This document shows, one piece after another, positions 16,736-25,654 of a stretch of DNA of 52,930 nucleotides. How positions within the stretch are numbered: the stretch's first letter is position 1; each line of letters opens with the position of its first letter. Source of the stretch: Veillonella sp. DNF00869 (GTDB lineage Bacteria > Bacillota > Negativicutes > Veillonellales > Veillonellaceae); contig NZ_KQ960758.1 in the NCBI RefSeq assembly GCF_001553345.1, positions 1,744 through 54,673 of the forward strand, given 5' to 3'. The position numbers and the translations under genes are program-made. The notes below the pieces were generated by a model, which was not told the DNA's origin, searched no databases, and was given only the letters and a program-made list of their open reading frames with translations.

Positions 16736-18581
16736 TGTAAATAATCACATTGCCTTTAAGGAGATCCAAAAAGGCAAATTAGTATTAAGCCTTATCAAAA
16801 AATACTTATTAAAAGCTATTGGCTTTACCATACTTCTAGAGTTGGTCATTTCTGTATTCTTACTTTCAGCATTCTTAAAAAAATCAGAAACTATTGTTTC
16901 CATTCAAAATATTCCTATAACTAGAGTAGTAGCTTTGGAATATATTAATCCGTTAAATACGGATACCACCAATATATCCACAGGAAGCTTTATATCTAGC
17001 CATAAATTTGATATTACACTAGATCCACATCAAAAAATTAAATTCAAACTCTACAAAGATATCATTAATGAACTTACAAATAATAGGCTCTTTAATCTAA
17101 AAGAACGCTATACTCTATACCTTTGGCTTAGTTTATTAGTTAGTGTATCTAGCTCTATATACTTAGCTTATTATCAATACAAAAAAGATGTTCAAATTTC
17201 AAAAAAGGAGATACATATGCGAGGCATGCAGTTATTAACTCAAAATCAAATTGAAACTATATTAAAAGATAAACCACATGTTTTATCTATCGGAAATATT
17301 CATATCCCCACAGATACAGAATGTAAACATATCCTCGTCTTCGGTGCTAGCGGATCTGGTAAATCGGTTTTATTAAGCCAGTTCCTGCATCAAATCAATG
17401 ACTATAGTAGTAAACACCAAGATAAGCGGCATTATATCTTAGTTGATGTTAAACCTGAATTTGTAAGTAAGTTCTCTACACCAGATGACTTTATCTTTTG
17501 TCCGTTTGATAAACGATCATTAAATTGGACTATCTTTAATGATATAGATGATATTTCAGATTATGACACTTTCGCTTCTCTGTTATTTGAAAATAAAAAT
17601 GCCAAAGACCCTTATTGGGGCTTGGCTTCTGCTGCTATATTTGCTGATGGATTAAAATATCTAGCTTTTCAGGGTAAAACTAAAAATAAAAATATTATTG
17701 ATTTCTTCAATCAACCTATCGAAGATATTAAAGAAAAAATCAATACCTTACCTAGTGAATTAATCACTTCCAATCAGCATTTAAACTCTGCCGAAGGTAC
17801 TATCAGTTCAATCATATCTACCCTAGTGGCTGGATTACTGCCATTTAAACATTTAAAAGATAAACATGATGGTACCCCAGAGTTCTCTTTTAAGCGTTAT
17901 ATTCGAGAAGAATACAAACGCAGTAATGGAACTATTCCCAATCTATATTTCCTTGTACCTTCCAACAGACAACAAATTATGGCTCCTCTGTTAGCTTTAG
18001 CCATGGATATTATGATTAATGAAGCCCTAACATTACCAGAAAGTAAATCTTGTCGTTTATATTTTATAATCGATGAAATTGGCAGTGTAAATAAAATTCA
18101 ACTACTACCTGATTTAGTCACTAAAGGACGTAGTTATGGCATCAGTATACTAGCACTTACACAAGACCCCGGCTTACTACGAGATAAATATGGACCTCAG
18201 GTTATGCTATCCTTCTTAAATAACTTTGGTACGCAGATTGTTTTACGTATCAACGATTCTAGTACCGCTAAAGAGTTGTCAGAGAATTTTGGCTCAGAAG
18301 AAAAGTTGGAATATAAAGCCTCTATCCAACTACAAGAAGATGGCAAAAAAACACCTTCCTACTCTAAAGATACCGTTACAAGCGCTTTAATTCTCCCTAG
18401 CGAACTCCAAAATTTAAAACCTTTCGAAGGGTATGGGAAAATTGTAGGATTCAATCCGTTTAAACTACTCGTACCTAAAGTTTTCTTTAATCAGAAACAT
18501 GTAGAAAACTTCATCCCTATAGATAAGGAAACTATTGAAGACTATAACTTAGCCTCAAAGTTCCACAAAATTAAGAAATAA
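16728..18581 (+). CDS. Type IV coupling protein (TrwB/TraD-like)
   Basis: 617 residues from the ATG at 16728, preferred over an upstream in-frame start because of the SD GAAAGGCGGTGA. There are two N-terminal membrane helices (~22-45 and ~125-145) with a periplasmic loop between them, then a cytosolic motor domain with Walker A GASGSGKS (~207-214) and Walker B YFIIDEIGS. It is an inner-membrane hexameric ATPase that links the relaxase-DNA complex to a conjugation channel. The element has no channel genes, so this protein must dock to a helper secretion system. The relaxase follows after 17 bp. Confidence 0.85.
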   Translation: MNNVNNHIAFKEIQKGKLVLSLIKKYLLKAIGFTILLELVISVFLLSAFLKKSETIVSIQNIPITRVVALEYINPLNTDTTNISTGSFISSHKFDITLDPHQKIKFKLYKDIINELTNNRLFNLKERYTLYLWLSLLVSVSSSIYLAYYQYKKDVQISKKEIHMRGMQLLTQNQIETILKDKPHVLSIGNIHIPTDTECKHILVFGASGSGKSVLLSQFLHQINDYSSKHQDKRHYILVDVKPEFVSKFSTPDDFIFCPFDKRSLNWTIFNDIDDISDYDTFASLLFENKNAKDPYWGLASAAIFADGLKYLAFQGKTKNKNIIDFFNQPIEDIKEKINTLPSELITSNQHLNSAEGTISSIISTLVAGLLPFKHLKDKHDGTPEFSFKRYIREEYKRSNGTIPNLYFLVPSNRQQIMAPLLALAMDIMINEALTLPESKSCRLYFIIDEIGSVNKIQLLPDLVTKGRSYGISILALTQDPGLLRDKYGPQVMLSFLNNFGTQIVLRINDSSTAKELSENFGSEEKLEYKASIQLQEDGKKTPSYSKDTVTSALILPSELQNLKPFEGYGKIVGFNPFKLLVPKVFFNQKHVENFIPIDKETIEDYNLASKFHKIKK

Positions 18582-18598
18582 AAGGAGAGTGCTGTAAT

Positions 18599-21184
18599 AT
18601 GTTGACTACCTCAAATATATCTATGATTCAATCAGGTGAATATTATGGAAAGGATGACTATTACAGTCGAACCTTAACAAAAGAAGATTTCTGGTATGGA
18701 CATGGCTTATTATCACCATTAGGCGAAGATATTCCAAATCCATACCAGGATATCTCTACCCCTCTTACTCATGCAGATTACGAACAAAAAAGAAACTCCC
18801 TGAAAAAAGAGTTTCCACCAGATTCAAAAAAGTTAGCTATTGATCTAACCTTTTCTCCACCTAAATCAATATCTATTGCTATGCTAGATCCAACTTTAAA
18901 ATATCAACTAATAGAAGCTCATAATCAAGCAGTTAAAAACGTACTTGCTTATGTAGAGTCAAATTACATTATCTGGAGAAAACATACTAACAAAGACAAC
19001 AAAACAAAGCATATAAAAACACAAAATGCTTTATTTGCTTGTCTACAACATCGTGTATCACGTGAACAAGACCCACAATTACATACTCATTGTTTATTAT
19101 TCAGAAAAACTATGGTAGATGGAAAAATTATGACCATAGAAGACCGCTTTATCCACTCCAATCAGTACCTTCTATCTCTAATGTATGACAATGAACTATC
19201 TAAAGCCCTTCAAGAACGTAGGATACCTCTCCGTGAGTCTAATAGTCTTGATCAAAAAAATAAACATTTTGAGATAGATGGTATCAATGATACTTTAATT
19301 GACCACTTCTCTAAAAGGAAAAATCAAATTCAACAATACCAAGAAACATATGGATTTTCTGATAGTTGGGAAGGTTCACACGCCGCTGGCTTAGCTTCAC
19401 GAAAAACTAAGTCTGCCGAAAATTTGCAAGACTTAGAAAAAATGTGGCTCCAAGATATTAGTGATCTAGGTGGATTTGTAGTGGAAAAGACTCCAGAAAC
19501 ATCTAATTCTACAAGACTACTGGAGATAGACACTATAGTTAAAAACTCTATTACTTTACTTCAAGAAAAGTCCTACGCCTTCTCTAAAGCCGATCTTATG
19601 ATAGAGGTATATAAAGAAGGTATGATGATGGGTATAACGCTTCCAGAGTTTGAAAAGTCATTTGACACACATCTACAGATAGACCTAATTAAAGCTGGTT
19701 TTAGAACCCTTAATAATGAGGTATATTATACTACACCTAAAAATATCGCACGTAAAAAATATATAGATTCTATTCTCTTACAAGAGCGCATAGAAAACTA
19801 TGCAACTCTTTCTGATAAAAGTGCTATAGATAAAATAAATACCATTTCAAATGACCTTAAAGCTAATTATGGTTGGGAGCTTACTAAAGGACAAAAAGAG
19901 GGTGTAACTAAAATGTTATCAACCTCTGAGAAATATATAGCAATTGAAGGAATTGCTGGTTCTGGAAAGACTACCATGTTAGAACAAGCTAAAAAATTAT
20001 ATCAGGATCAAGGAGTTAAAGTTATTGGTATGGCCTTCACTGGTAAAGCAGCCGAAGCTATGGAAACAGAAGCTGCCATTCCTTCCCAAACAATTCATAG
20101 GTATCTTAATCAACTATCGCCTTCCACACCTCATGATACGTGGGATTTTTCATCTGTAAAGAAAGCTGATAATCCAGAAGTATGGATTGTGGATGAAAGT
20201 TCCATGCTAACAGACCATTTACTAAGCAACATACTCAAAGCCTCCGAGCAAAGAAATGCTAAAGTAGTATTCTTAGGCGATCCAAATCAACTACTCCCTA
20301 TTGGTACTGGTAATGCTTTTGCTAGAATGACTCGAGAAGGGGATGAACAAGTACCTACTGTACGTATGCGTGAAATCAATCGTCAAGAGGAAGGATCTAA
20401 TTTAAAGAAAGCTGTAGAAGCATTATCTGGCAAGTTTGATGATATCGACTCTAATTCACCCTTATCATATATTAAGAATAATATTGTGGAAATACCTCAA
20501 CGTCTATATCGACTAAACTCAGTTATTCATGAATACTGTACTTATGACACCTCAACACAAGATAAAACTGCCATTTTAGTAGCACTCAATAAGGATAGAA
20601 ATGATATAAATTCAGCTATACACAAGAAGTTAGTACACAAAAATAATTTAAACTCTGAGCAGATATTGCCTAGTATTACCCAAAGTGGACTTGAAGAATC
20701 AAAGCTCTATGCAATCGGCGAAAAAATAATATTCACTAAAAATGATTATAGAATAAAAGATACCGAAGGTAATCGCGTAGGAGTTAAAAATGGACAGCTT
20801 GGCAAAATCACCAACATCGAGGGCCATACAGTCACAGTAGAAACAAACTCAAAACAAACCGTCATCTTTGATACCCGAGAATACAAGCATTTCGATTACG
20901 GCTATGCTATAACTACCTTCAAGGCACAAGGAATAACCACAGACAATGCATTAATTGTACATGATAGTACCCAAAAAGGTTCTAATACAAGGAACAAAAT
21001 ATATGTGGATGTAAGCAGAGCCAAAAAGTCCGTTAAAATATTTACAGATGATCGAGAAGCCCTTGCAGAGCAAGCTAAACGATATCATAAAAAGATTACC
21101 GCTGAAACCTTCTCTCATCATTCTACTAGCAATAAGGAAAGGAATAAGAATCATGTCAAAGAAAACAAAACTAAGACGCTCTAA
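18599..21184 (+). CDS. MOBF conjugative relaxase-helicase (TrwC/TraI-like)
   Basis: 861 residues. The N-terminal relaxase domain has tyrosine pairs Y15-Y16 and Y21-Y22 and a three-histidine metal site (HRVSREQDPQLHTH), in which the last two histidines lie 11 and 13 residues after the first, the spacing I recall for TrwC. The C-terminal half is a RecD-like SF1 helicase: GIAGSGKT near 455, VDESSM and GDPNQLLPIG further on. It nicks oriT, stays bound to the 5' end and unwinds the strand. SD AAGGAG. It overlaps the integrase start by 32 nt. The shorter helicase tail compared with TraI resembles R388 TrwC (~966 residues). Confidence 0.9.
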   Translation: MLTTSNISMIQSGEYYGKDDYYSRTLTKEDFWYGHGLLSPLGEDIPNPYQDISTPLTHADYEQKRNSLKKEFPPDSKKLAIDLTFSPPKSISIAMLDPTLKYQLIEAHNQAVKNVLAYVESNYIIWRKHTNKDNKTKHIKTQNALFACLQHRVSREQDPQLHTHCLLFRKTMVDGKIMTIEDRFIHSNQYLLSLMYDNELSKALQERRIPLRESNSLDQKNKHFEIDGINDTLIDHFSKRKNQIQQYQETYGFSDSWEGSHAAGLASRKTKSAENLQDLEKMWLQDISDLGGFVVEKTPETSNSTRLLEIDTIVKNSITLLQEKSYAFSKADLMIEVYKEGMMMGITLPEFEKSFDTHLQIDLIKAGFRTLNNEVYYTTPKNIARKKYIDSILLQERIENYATLSDKSAIDKINTISNDLKANYGWELTKGQKEGVTKMLSTSEKYIAIEGIAGSGKTTMLEQAKKLYQDQGVKVIGMAFTGKAAEAMETEAAIPSQTIHRYLNQLSPSTPHDTWDFSSVKKADNPEVWIVDESSMLTDHLLSNILKASEQRNAKVVFLGDPNQLLPIGTGNAFARMTREGDEQVPTVRMREINRQEEGSNLKKAVEALSGKFDDIDSNSPLSYIKNNIVEIPQRLYRLNSVIHEYCTYDTSTQDKTAILVALNKDRNDINSAIHKKLVHKNNLNSEQILPSITQSGLEESKLYAIGEKIIFTKNDYRIKDTEGNRVGVKNGQLGKITNIEGHTVTVETNSKQTVIFDTREYKHFDYGYAITTFKAQGITTDNALIVHDSTQKGSNTRNKIYVDVSRAKKSVKIFTDDREALAEQAKRYHKKITAETFSHHSTSNKERNKNHVKENKTKTL

Positions 21185-22364
21185 CGGTGAAGGTACCTTT
21201 CGTCAAAGTAATGGAAAATGGTATGGTCAATTTAGTATTTCCAAAAACAATAAACTAATCCGTCGTTCTTTTTCTGGAGATACTAAACTGGATGTATATA
21301 AAAAAGGACAACAATGGATAGAACTTGAAAGCTTAAACTCCTCAAATTTTTCATCCAAAAATACCAAATTAAATGAACTTTGTTTGTATTGGCTAGATGA
21401 AATAAAACGAGTTAGTGTGAAGCCAAAAACCTTTATAAAGTATACCTCTACTTTGCTTCTTTATATTCTCCCCTATTTAGGGCAAAGAAAAGTATCGTCA
21501 ATTTCTCCTCAAGATATACAGGAACTCCTTAACCAGTGGAATGATGGAACTCTAAAAGGAAAAAAAGGACATGTTATCTCATCTAGCACAATACGCTGCA
21601 CTAGACGGTACTTATCTGAACTATTTGAATATGCTGTAAATATAGGATTAGTATTAAAAAATCCAGTCAAGCTGACGAAGCCTCCTAGATTAATAACTAC
21701 AGAGATTCATACATTATCCATCGAGGAAATCCATCGATTATCCTCTGCAATGAAAACTCAACTCATGGATCATATAGATTCGCCATATAGAATTAACTAC
21801 TATGCTTCTTATATAGCAGTAAAAATAGCTTTAGGCACTGGTATGAGACTAGGAGAAGTGTTTGGTTTATGCTGGGATTGTGTTGACTTAATACATGGAC
21901 ATATATCAGTACGACGAACAATACAAACAGGTACTAAAGGACAAATATTTCAAGATACAAAGACAAAAACTTCTCGTCGTTGTATCCCTATCAGCCAAGA
22001 ATTACAAACTGAATTGAATACTTATAAAGAATTCCAATCCAATTATGTCAAAGAATTAGGAGATAAATGGACTGATTCCTATGGAGTTGTTATCTCAGGT
22101 ACCTTTGGAAAAATTCTATCAACAAGCAATTTCAAATCTAGATATTTTATACCAATATTAAAACAACTAAACTTAGACCATATAACATTTCATGATCTCC
22201 GTCATACCCATGCTACACTTCTACTGTCTCAGAAAATAAACCCTAAGATAGTGCAAGAGAGACTAGGTCATTCTACAATTACACTAACATTAGATACATA
22301 TTCGCACCTAGTACCTGACATCCAAAAAGAAGCAGTTAATGCTTTAGATAGTTTAGGCATATAA
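21153..22364 (+). CDS. int: Tyrosine integrase of the tRNA-Arg element
   Basis: 403 residues from the ATG at 21153, with SD AAGGAA upstream inside the relaxase end. It has an N-terminal AP2-like arm-binding domain (RRSNGEGTFRQSNGKWYGQF), a SAM-like core-binding domain (~60-165) and a catalytic domain with R232 (GTGMRLGE), H347-x-x-R350 (HDLRH), H373 and nucleophile Y383 (DTYSHL). It should catalyse strand exchange at the CTTAGAAG core in the tRNA-Arg anticodon loop. It lies distal in the mobilization operon instead of beside the att site, with cargo between it and the right end. Confidence 0.92.
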   Translation: MSKKTKLRRSNGEGTFRQSNGKWYGQFSISKNNKLIRRSFSGDTKLDVYKKGQQWIELESLNSSNFSSKNTKLNELCLYWLDEIKRVSVKPKTFIKYTSTLLLYILPYLGQRKVSSISPQDIQELLNQWNDGTLKGKKGHVISSSTIRCTRRYLSELFEYAVNIGLVLKNPVKLTKPPRLITTEIHTLSIEEIHRLSSAMKTQLMDHIDSPYRINYYASYIAVKIALGTGMRLGEVFGLCWDCVDLIHGHISVRRTIQTGTKGQIFQDTKTKTSRRCIPISQELQTELNTYKEFQSNYVKELGDKWTDSYGVVISGTFGKILSTSNFKSRYFIPILKQLNLDHITFHDLRHTHATLLLSQKINPKIVQERLGHSTITLTLDTYSHLVPDIQKEAVNALDSLGI

Positions 22365-22373
22365 CCCTTCCCT

Positions 22374-22409
22374 TTCAAAAATTAATTAGCCTCTTCATTA
22401 ATTTTTGAA
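22374..22409. terminator. Bidirectional terminator between integrase and cargo operon
   Basis: Perfect 13-bp inverted repeat TTCAAAAATTAAT / ATTAATTTTTGAA around a 10-nt loop, between the convergent integrase and cargo genes. It overlaps the last codons of the minus-strand gene. AT-only stems make it a weaker terminator. Confidence 0.5.
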
Positions 22410-23482
22410 TATAAAGTTGCTAGATTATTATCCACTACTTTTTTTATATCTTTCAAGTCCATCATCTCCATCAAATCAATATTTATGTCTAGCGTACTTA
22501 TAATATCTAAGTATTGTTTTAAAGAGATTTTTTCTACAATCGATCTATCAAATGCCAAATAGATTAAATGACAATAAATTGCATGTTTAAAAAGTATTTT
22601 ATCTGCACTGATTTCATTTTCCAAATGTTGATAGCAAAGCCAACTGTAGTAATAAAATGCGGACTTTGACCTTATGTAAGGTATAACTTTATATTCTTCT
22701 GATAGTAAAAAAATATCAATTGCCTGTATCAAATAGCCTATTATTGATAATAAAAATACAGAGTTATAATCTTTAACTTCACAAAAATATCTTAGGAAGG
22801 GTACTTTGGTGCTATGACTAATAAGTCCTTCCATTCGCGCTTCAAATGTATCCTCCTGTACATCCTCATTAAATAAAAGAATTCCATCTATCGATTCAGG
22901 TCTTAGATGGTTCTTTATGTCTACAATTGTACAACATGTTTTCTTATATGCTTCAATTGATTCTATATCCATAAATAAATTCAAGAATAATTGTTCTGCT
23001 AATGAATTAATTTCACTAGATTCCTCTGTCCTATTATTTCCCCTAACAGGTAATAACCAAATGGGCCGTTCTTCCAATTCTAATAATTTGATGTTATCAC
23101 TGATAAGAAATGAAACATGCTCAATCATAGCTTGAGTATTAATTTTCTCATGACTAGACAGTCTTAGAGTCGTATCGCACATTTTAGCTAAAGGATCATC
23201 CATTATATGAATTTTTCCTTGAGCTAAAAAAGGATAGTGTTCAAGACCATCAATATCTAAATAATCTGCTGCAGTATAAAGATAGGCACTATACCTTTTA
23301 AGTTGATAGTTTAAAAAAATATCTACTAGAGTTTCATGTTTCTTCCAAAATATGAGAACAGAATCTAAAATATTTTCTACATAATCCGGATTCCTCGTAA
23401 GAGAATCCTCAATTTTAAGTAATAATATCTTATATTCATCCTGAATTTGATTAAGCCTATCCATTAACTGATTTTGGATCAA
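22382..23482 (-). CDS. Unassigned cargo protein, second gene of right-end operon
   Basis: 366 residues if the TTG at 23482 is used (SD GAGGTG, 7 nt spacing). An ATG at 23464 would give 360 residues and overlap the previous stop by 8 nt. Mostly helical, with no catalytic motif I can name. Visible patches are RPIWLLPVRGNN and a hydrophobic helix FLLSIIGYLIQAIDIFLL that could be buried or membrane-near. It overlaps the upstream gene, so the two proteins are translationally coupled and likely work together. It lies at the element edge, where cargo genes are typical. Function unknown; a defence role is only inferred from context. Confidence 0.6.
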   Translation of the reverse strand: MIQNQLMDRLNQIQDEYKILLLKIEDSLTRNPDYVENILDSVLIFWKKHETLVDIFLNYQLKRYSAYLYTAADYLDIDGLEHYPFLAQGKIHIMDDPLAKMCDTTLRLSSHEKINTQAMIEHVSFLISDNIKLLELEERPIWLLPVRGNNRTEESSEINSLAEQLFLNLFMDIESIEAYKKTCCTIVDIKNHLRPESIDGILLFNEDVQEDTFEARMEGLISHSTKVPFLRYFCEVKDYNSVFLLSIIGYLIQAIDIFLLSEEYKVIPYIRSKSAFYYYSWLCYQHLENEISADKILFKHAIYCHLIYLAFDRSIVEKISLKQYLDIISTLDINIDLMEMMDLKDIKKVVDNNLATLYSKINEEAN

Positions 23483-24947
23483 ATTTATTCACCTCAACTA
23501 ACAATTTATCAGGAATTCCATATTCTTCATTAAGAACATTCACAATATGATGCATTAGCAATACACAATCACTCCATACAGATGTTAAGTTATCATGTTG
23601 CTCTATAGAAGGTATACAGTGATATTGATGTGCAGGATTATCACATTTCACAAAAGAGCTTTCTCTAACACTCCCCCAAAAGCCATGCTCATAAGATGTA
23701 AGATATTCATAATAAGTGGCATAAAGATCTGCCAAACCCGTGATTTCTGCCTTCTTCCTAATATTATTATCGTCAAAATACTTTGTATTTATATCTAAAA
23801 ACTCAGGTCTAAAAAACTCTTCAACTAGAATATTTAAATACTTTAAAGGAATATGAGTACCTTCACCTTCTGGCATATTGATTTTATCTTTATTTAATTC
23901 ACATACTAGTTTATACTTTCCTAAACCATATAACTGGTAATCCTTCCAGATATTATCGTGATTATTCTCCTCATGAATTAAATACTTCATTATGATAAGT
24001 ATTTCAAATAATCCCCGAACTGAACTTCTTCCAGATATGCTATTATCTAAATCATGTTTATATACCTCATAAAATCGATTATATGCAAATACAGCTAACC
24101 CCAAAAGCACTGTCATTTTTTCATCTAAAATTAGAACATCTTGTTTGATTGAAATAAAGTAATCAAAGATATTTTGAAATGCCACAACACACTGGTCTTT
24201 ATTCAAATTCTGCTCATCTACTTCGCTAAGATTAACTGAAAATAACTTGCATGCAGACATACAACTTAAATCCTCCCAAAATTTATTCAAATATACTAAA
24301 TTACTTTTATCCATAGATTGAATAGCACCAAATATCGAACGAACAAGAGGTCGAATTGTGTGCATTTTTTCATTCTCATGAGGCAATCTCGCATAATCGT
24401 TCAAATCATCAATTATATATTTCTGCCTCTTCATGAACTTAATTTTATTACATATTGAGTGGAAAAATAATACAATATATTTTATATCAGTAGTCATATT
24501 AGTTTGACTCCCCATACATTCTTGCATTATTTGTTCTATTTTTGATAAGCGTTTCTCAGAACTCATCTTATTATAAAAATTACCATTAAACGTTGGATAC
24601 TCATGTATATCAAAAATGAGCGTTAATGGCTCAAGTGTATTATCACCAACAAATAATCGAATATAACTGAATAATTTCTGCTGATTTTCTACTGATTCAG
24701 CAAGAAGTGTAGAAAACCTACAATCTTCAATTTTAGGGTTTATCTCTTTCCAATATTTCAAAATTTTAACAGATTGATTAATTCCCTCTATTCGCCCTAA
24801 TTTATCAAGAATTAAAGCTAACCAAATATATTCAGGGAGTTGTCCATATGTCCAACTTTTTTCATTTTCTAGCGGATTAGCAATTTCATTCCATATAGAT
24901 TGAAAAATTCCTTTTTTCCATGTATGTCCAGATAACTTAGGTTTCAT
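23457..24947 (-). CDS. Large helical protein resembling DUF5677, first gene of right-end operon
   Basis: 496 residues. The central-C-terminal part has R307-S-S-V-R311-x3-E315 (GLFEILIIMKYL) and, about 100 residues on, Y-E-Y-L-T-S-Y-E-H421-G-F-W, a pattern like the R-x-x-E...Y...S-x-x-x-H layout of DUF5677 proteins. The N-terminal 250 residues are unassigned and helical. The SD (GGTGGTGAAG) precedes the ATG. The element's own terminator at 24992-25024 shields it from tRNA transcription, so it must have its own promoter in the ~45 bp upstream or be fed at low level. The family match is from memory and uncertain. Confidence 0.55.
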   Translation of the reverse strand: MKPKLSGHTWKKGIFQSIWNEIANPLENEKSWTYGQLPEYIWLALILDKLGRIEGINQSVKILKYWKEINPKIEDCRFSTLLAESVENQQKLFSYIRLFVGDNTLEPLTLIFDIHEYPTFNGNFYNKMSSEKRLSKIEQIMQECMGSQTNMTTDIKYIVLFFHSICNKIKFMKRQKYIIDDLNDYARLPHENEKMHTIRPLVRSIFGAIQSMDKSNLVYLNKFWEDLSCMSACKLFSVNLSEVDEQNLNKDQCVVAFQNIFDYFISIKQDVLILDEKMTVLLGLAVFAYNRFYEVYKHDLDNSISGRSSVRGLFEILIIMKYLIHEENNHDNIWKDYQLYGLGKYKLVCELNKDKINMPEGEGTHIPLKYLNILVEEFFRPEFLDINTKYFDDNNIRKKAEITGLADLYATYYEYLTSYEHGFWGSVRESSFVKCDNPAHQYHCIPSIEQHDNLTSVWSDCVLLMHHIVNVLNEEYGIPDKLLVEVNKFDPKSVNG

Positions 24948-24991
24948 GATTCTTCACCACCAAAACTACTAAAAAAACTACTGAATTTTAC

Positions 24992-25024
24992 AAAAAAGCG
25001 GATAGCTCAATCTGAACTATCCGC
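24992..25024 (-). terminator. Element-borne terminator behind tRNA-Arg
   Basis: Minus-strand hairpin GCGGATAG / CTATCCGC with an 11-nt loop and TTTTTT, starting about 9 nt past the tRNA CCA end inside the island. It replaces the terminator moved away by integration and insulates the cargo operon from tRNA transcription. Confidence 0.85.
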
Positions 25025-25033
25025 CTATTTACT

Positions 25034-25110
<77 letters not shown>

Positions 25111-25216
25111 ATATGTAATTACAATCACATCCAATTTACCCATACATAATAAAATAACCCATCACATAGACATTGTCTCTGTATGGGAGCGTATTGAATA
25201 CAATCACATGTATAAG

Positions 25217-25290
25217 TGGAGCGGGTGAAGGGAATCGAACCCTCGCAACCAGCTTGGAAGGCTGGGGCTCTACCATTGAGCTACACCCGC
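25217..25290 (-). tRNA. tRNA-Gly(TCC)
   Basis: 74 nt with encoded CCA. Acceptor GCGGGTG / CACCCGC, D-arm GCTCAATGGTAGAGC, anticodon loop TTCCAAG with anticodon TCC (reads GGA), T-arm GAGGGTTCGATTCCC. Middle gene of the tRNA cluster. Confidence 0.95.
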
Positions 25291-25301
25291 ACATAAGAAA
25301 A

Positions 25302-25378
25302 TGGTCGGAGCAGCAGGATTCGAACCTGCGACCCCCTGGTCCCAAGCCAGGTGCGCTACCAAACTGCGCTATGCCCCG
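25302..25378 (-). tRNA. tRNA-Pro(TGG)
   Basis: 77 nt with encoded CCA. Acceptor CGGGGCA / TGCTCCG, D-arm GCGCAGTTTGGTAGCGC, anticodon loop TTGGGAC with anticodon TGG (reads CCA), T-arm GCAGGTTCGAATCCTGC. First gene of the tRNA cluster, about 90 nt after a predicted promoter. Confidence 0.95.
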
Positions 25379-25468
25379 ATATCTTCTATCCATAGTAGTG
25401 ATTCATCTTAACTGTCCTTGGGAAACACTGTTTCACTACCGTTTGCTACTTGCTGTAACAACAAATAT

Positions 25469-25497
25469 ATAATATCATATCCATTACATCTATGCAA
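25469..25497 (-). promoter_or_regulatory. Probable promoter of the tRNA Pro-Gly-Arg cluster
   Basis: Minus-strand TTGCAT (25497-25492), 17-bp spacer, TATTAT (25474-25469). Start about 90 nt upstream of tRNA-Pro. Moderate match, supported by position. Confidence 0.4.
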
Positions 25498-25604
25498 GTA
25501 TTTTTTTATAATTTATTTAACTTTTTTCTAACCGTACATGGCAAGTGGAAGTGGAAATGGAACACGGTACTCCCTACTCATAGCACCAATGATTCCATAT
25601 ATAA

Positions 25605-25641
25605 CTAAAAGAAACGGGTGCGCTAGTATTCCAACGCACCC
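25605..25641 (-). terminator. Terminator of the SUKH/DUF4261 gene
   Basis: Minus-strand hairpin GGGTGCG (25641-25635) with CGCACCC (25622-25616), followed by GTTTCTTTT, just after the stop at 25655. Confidence 0.7.
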
Positions 25642-25654
25642 TTTCATCTTGTAT

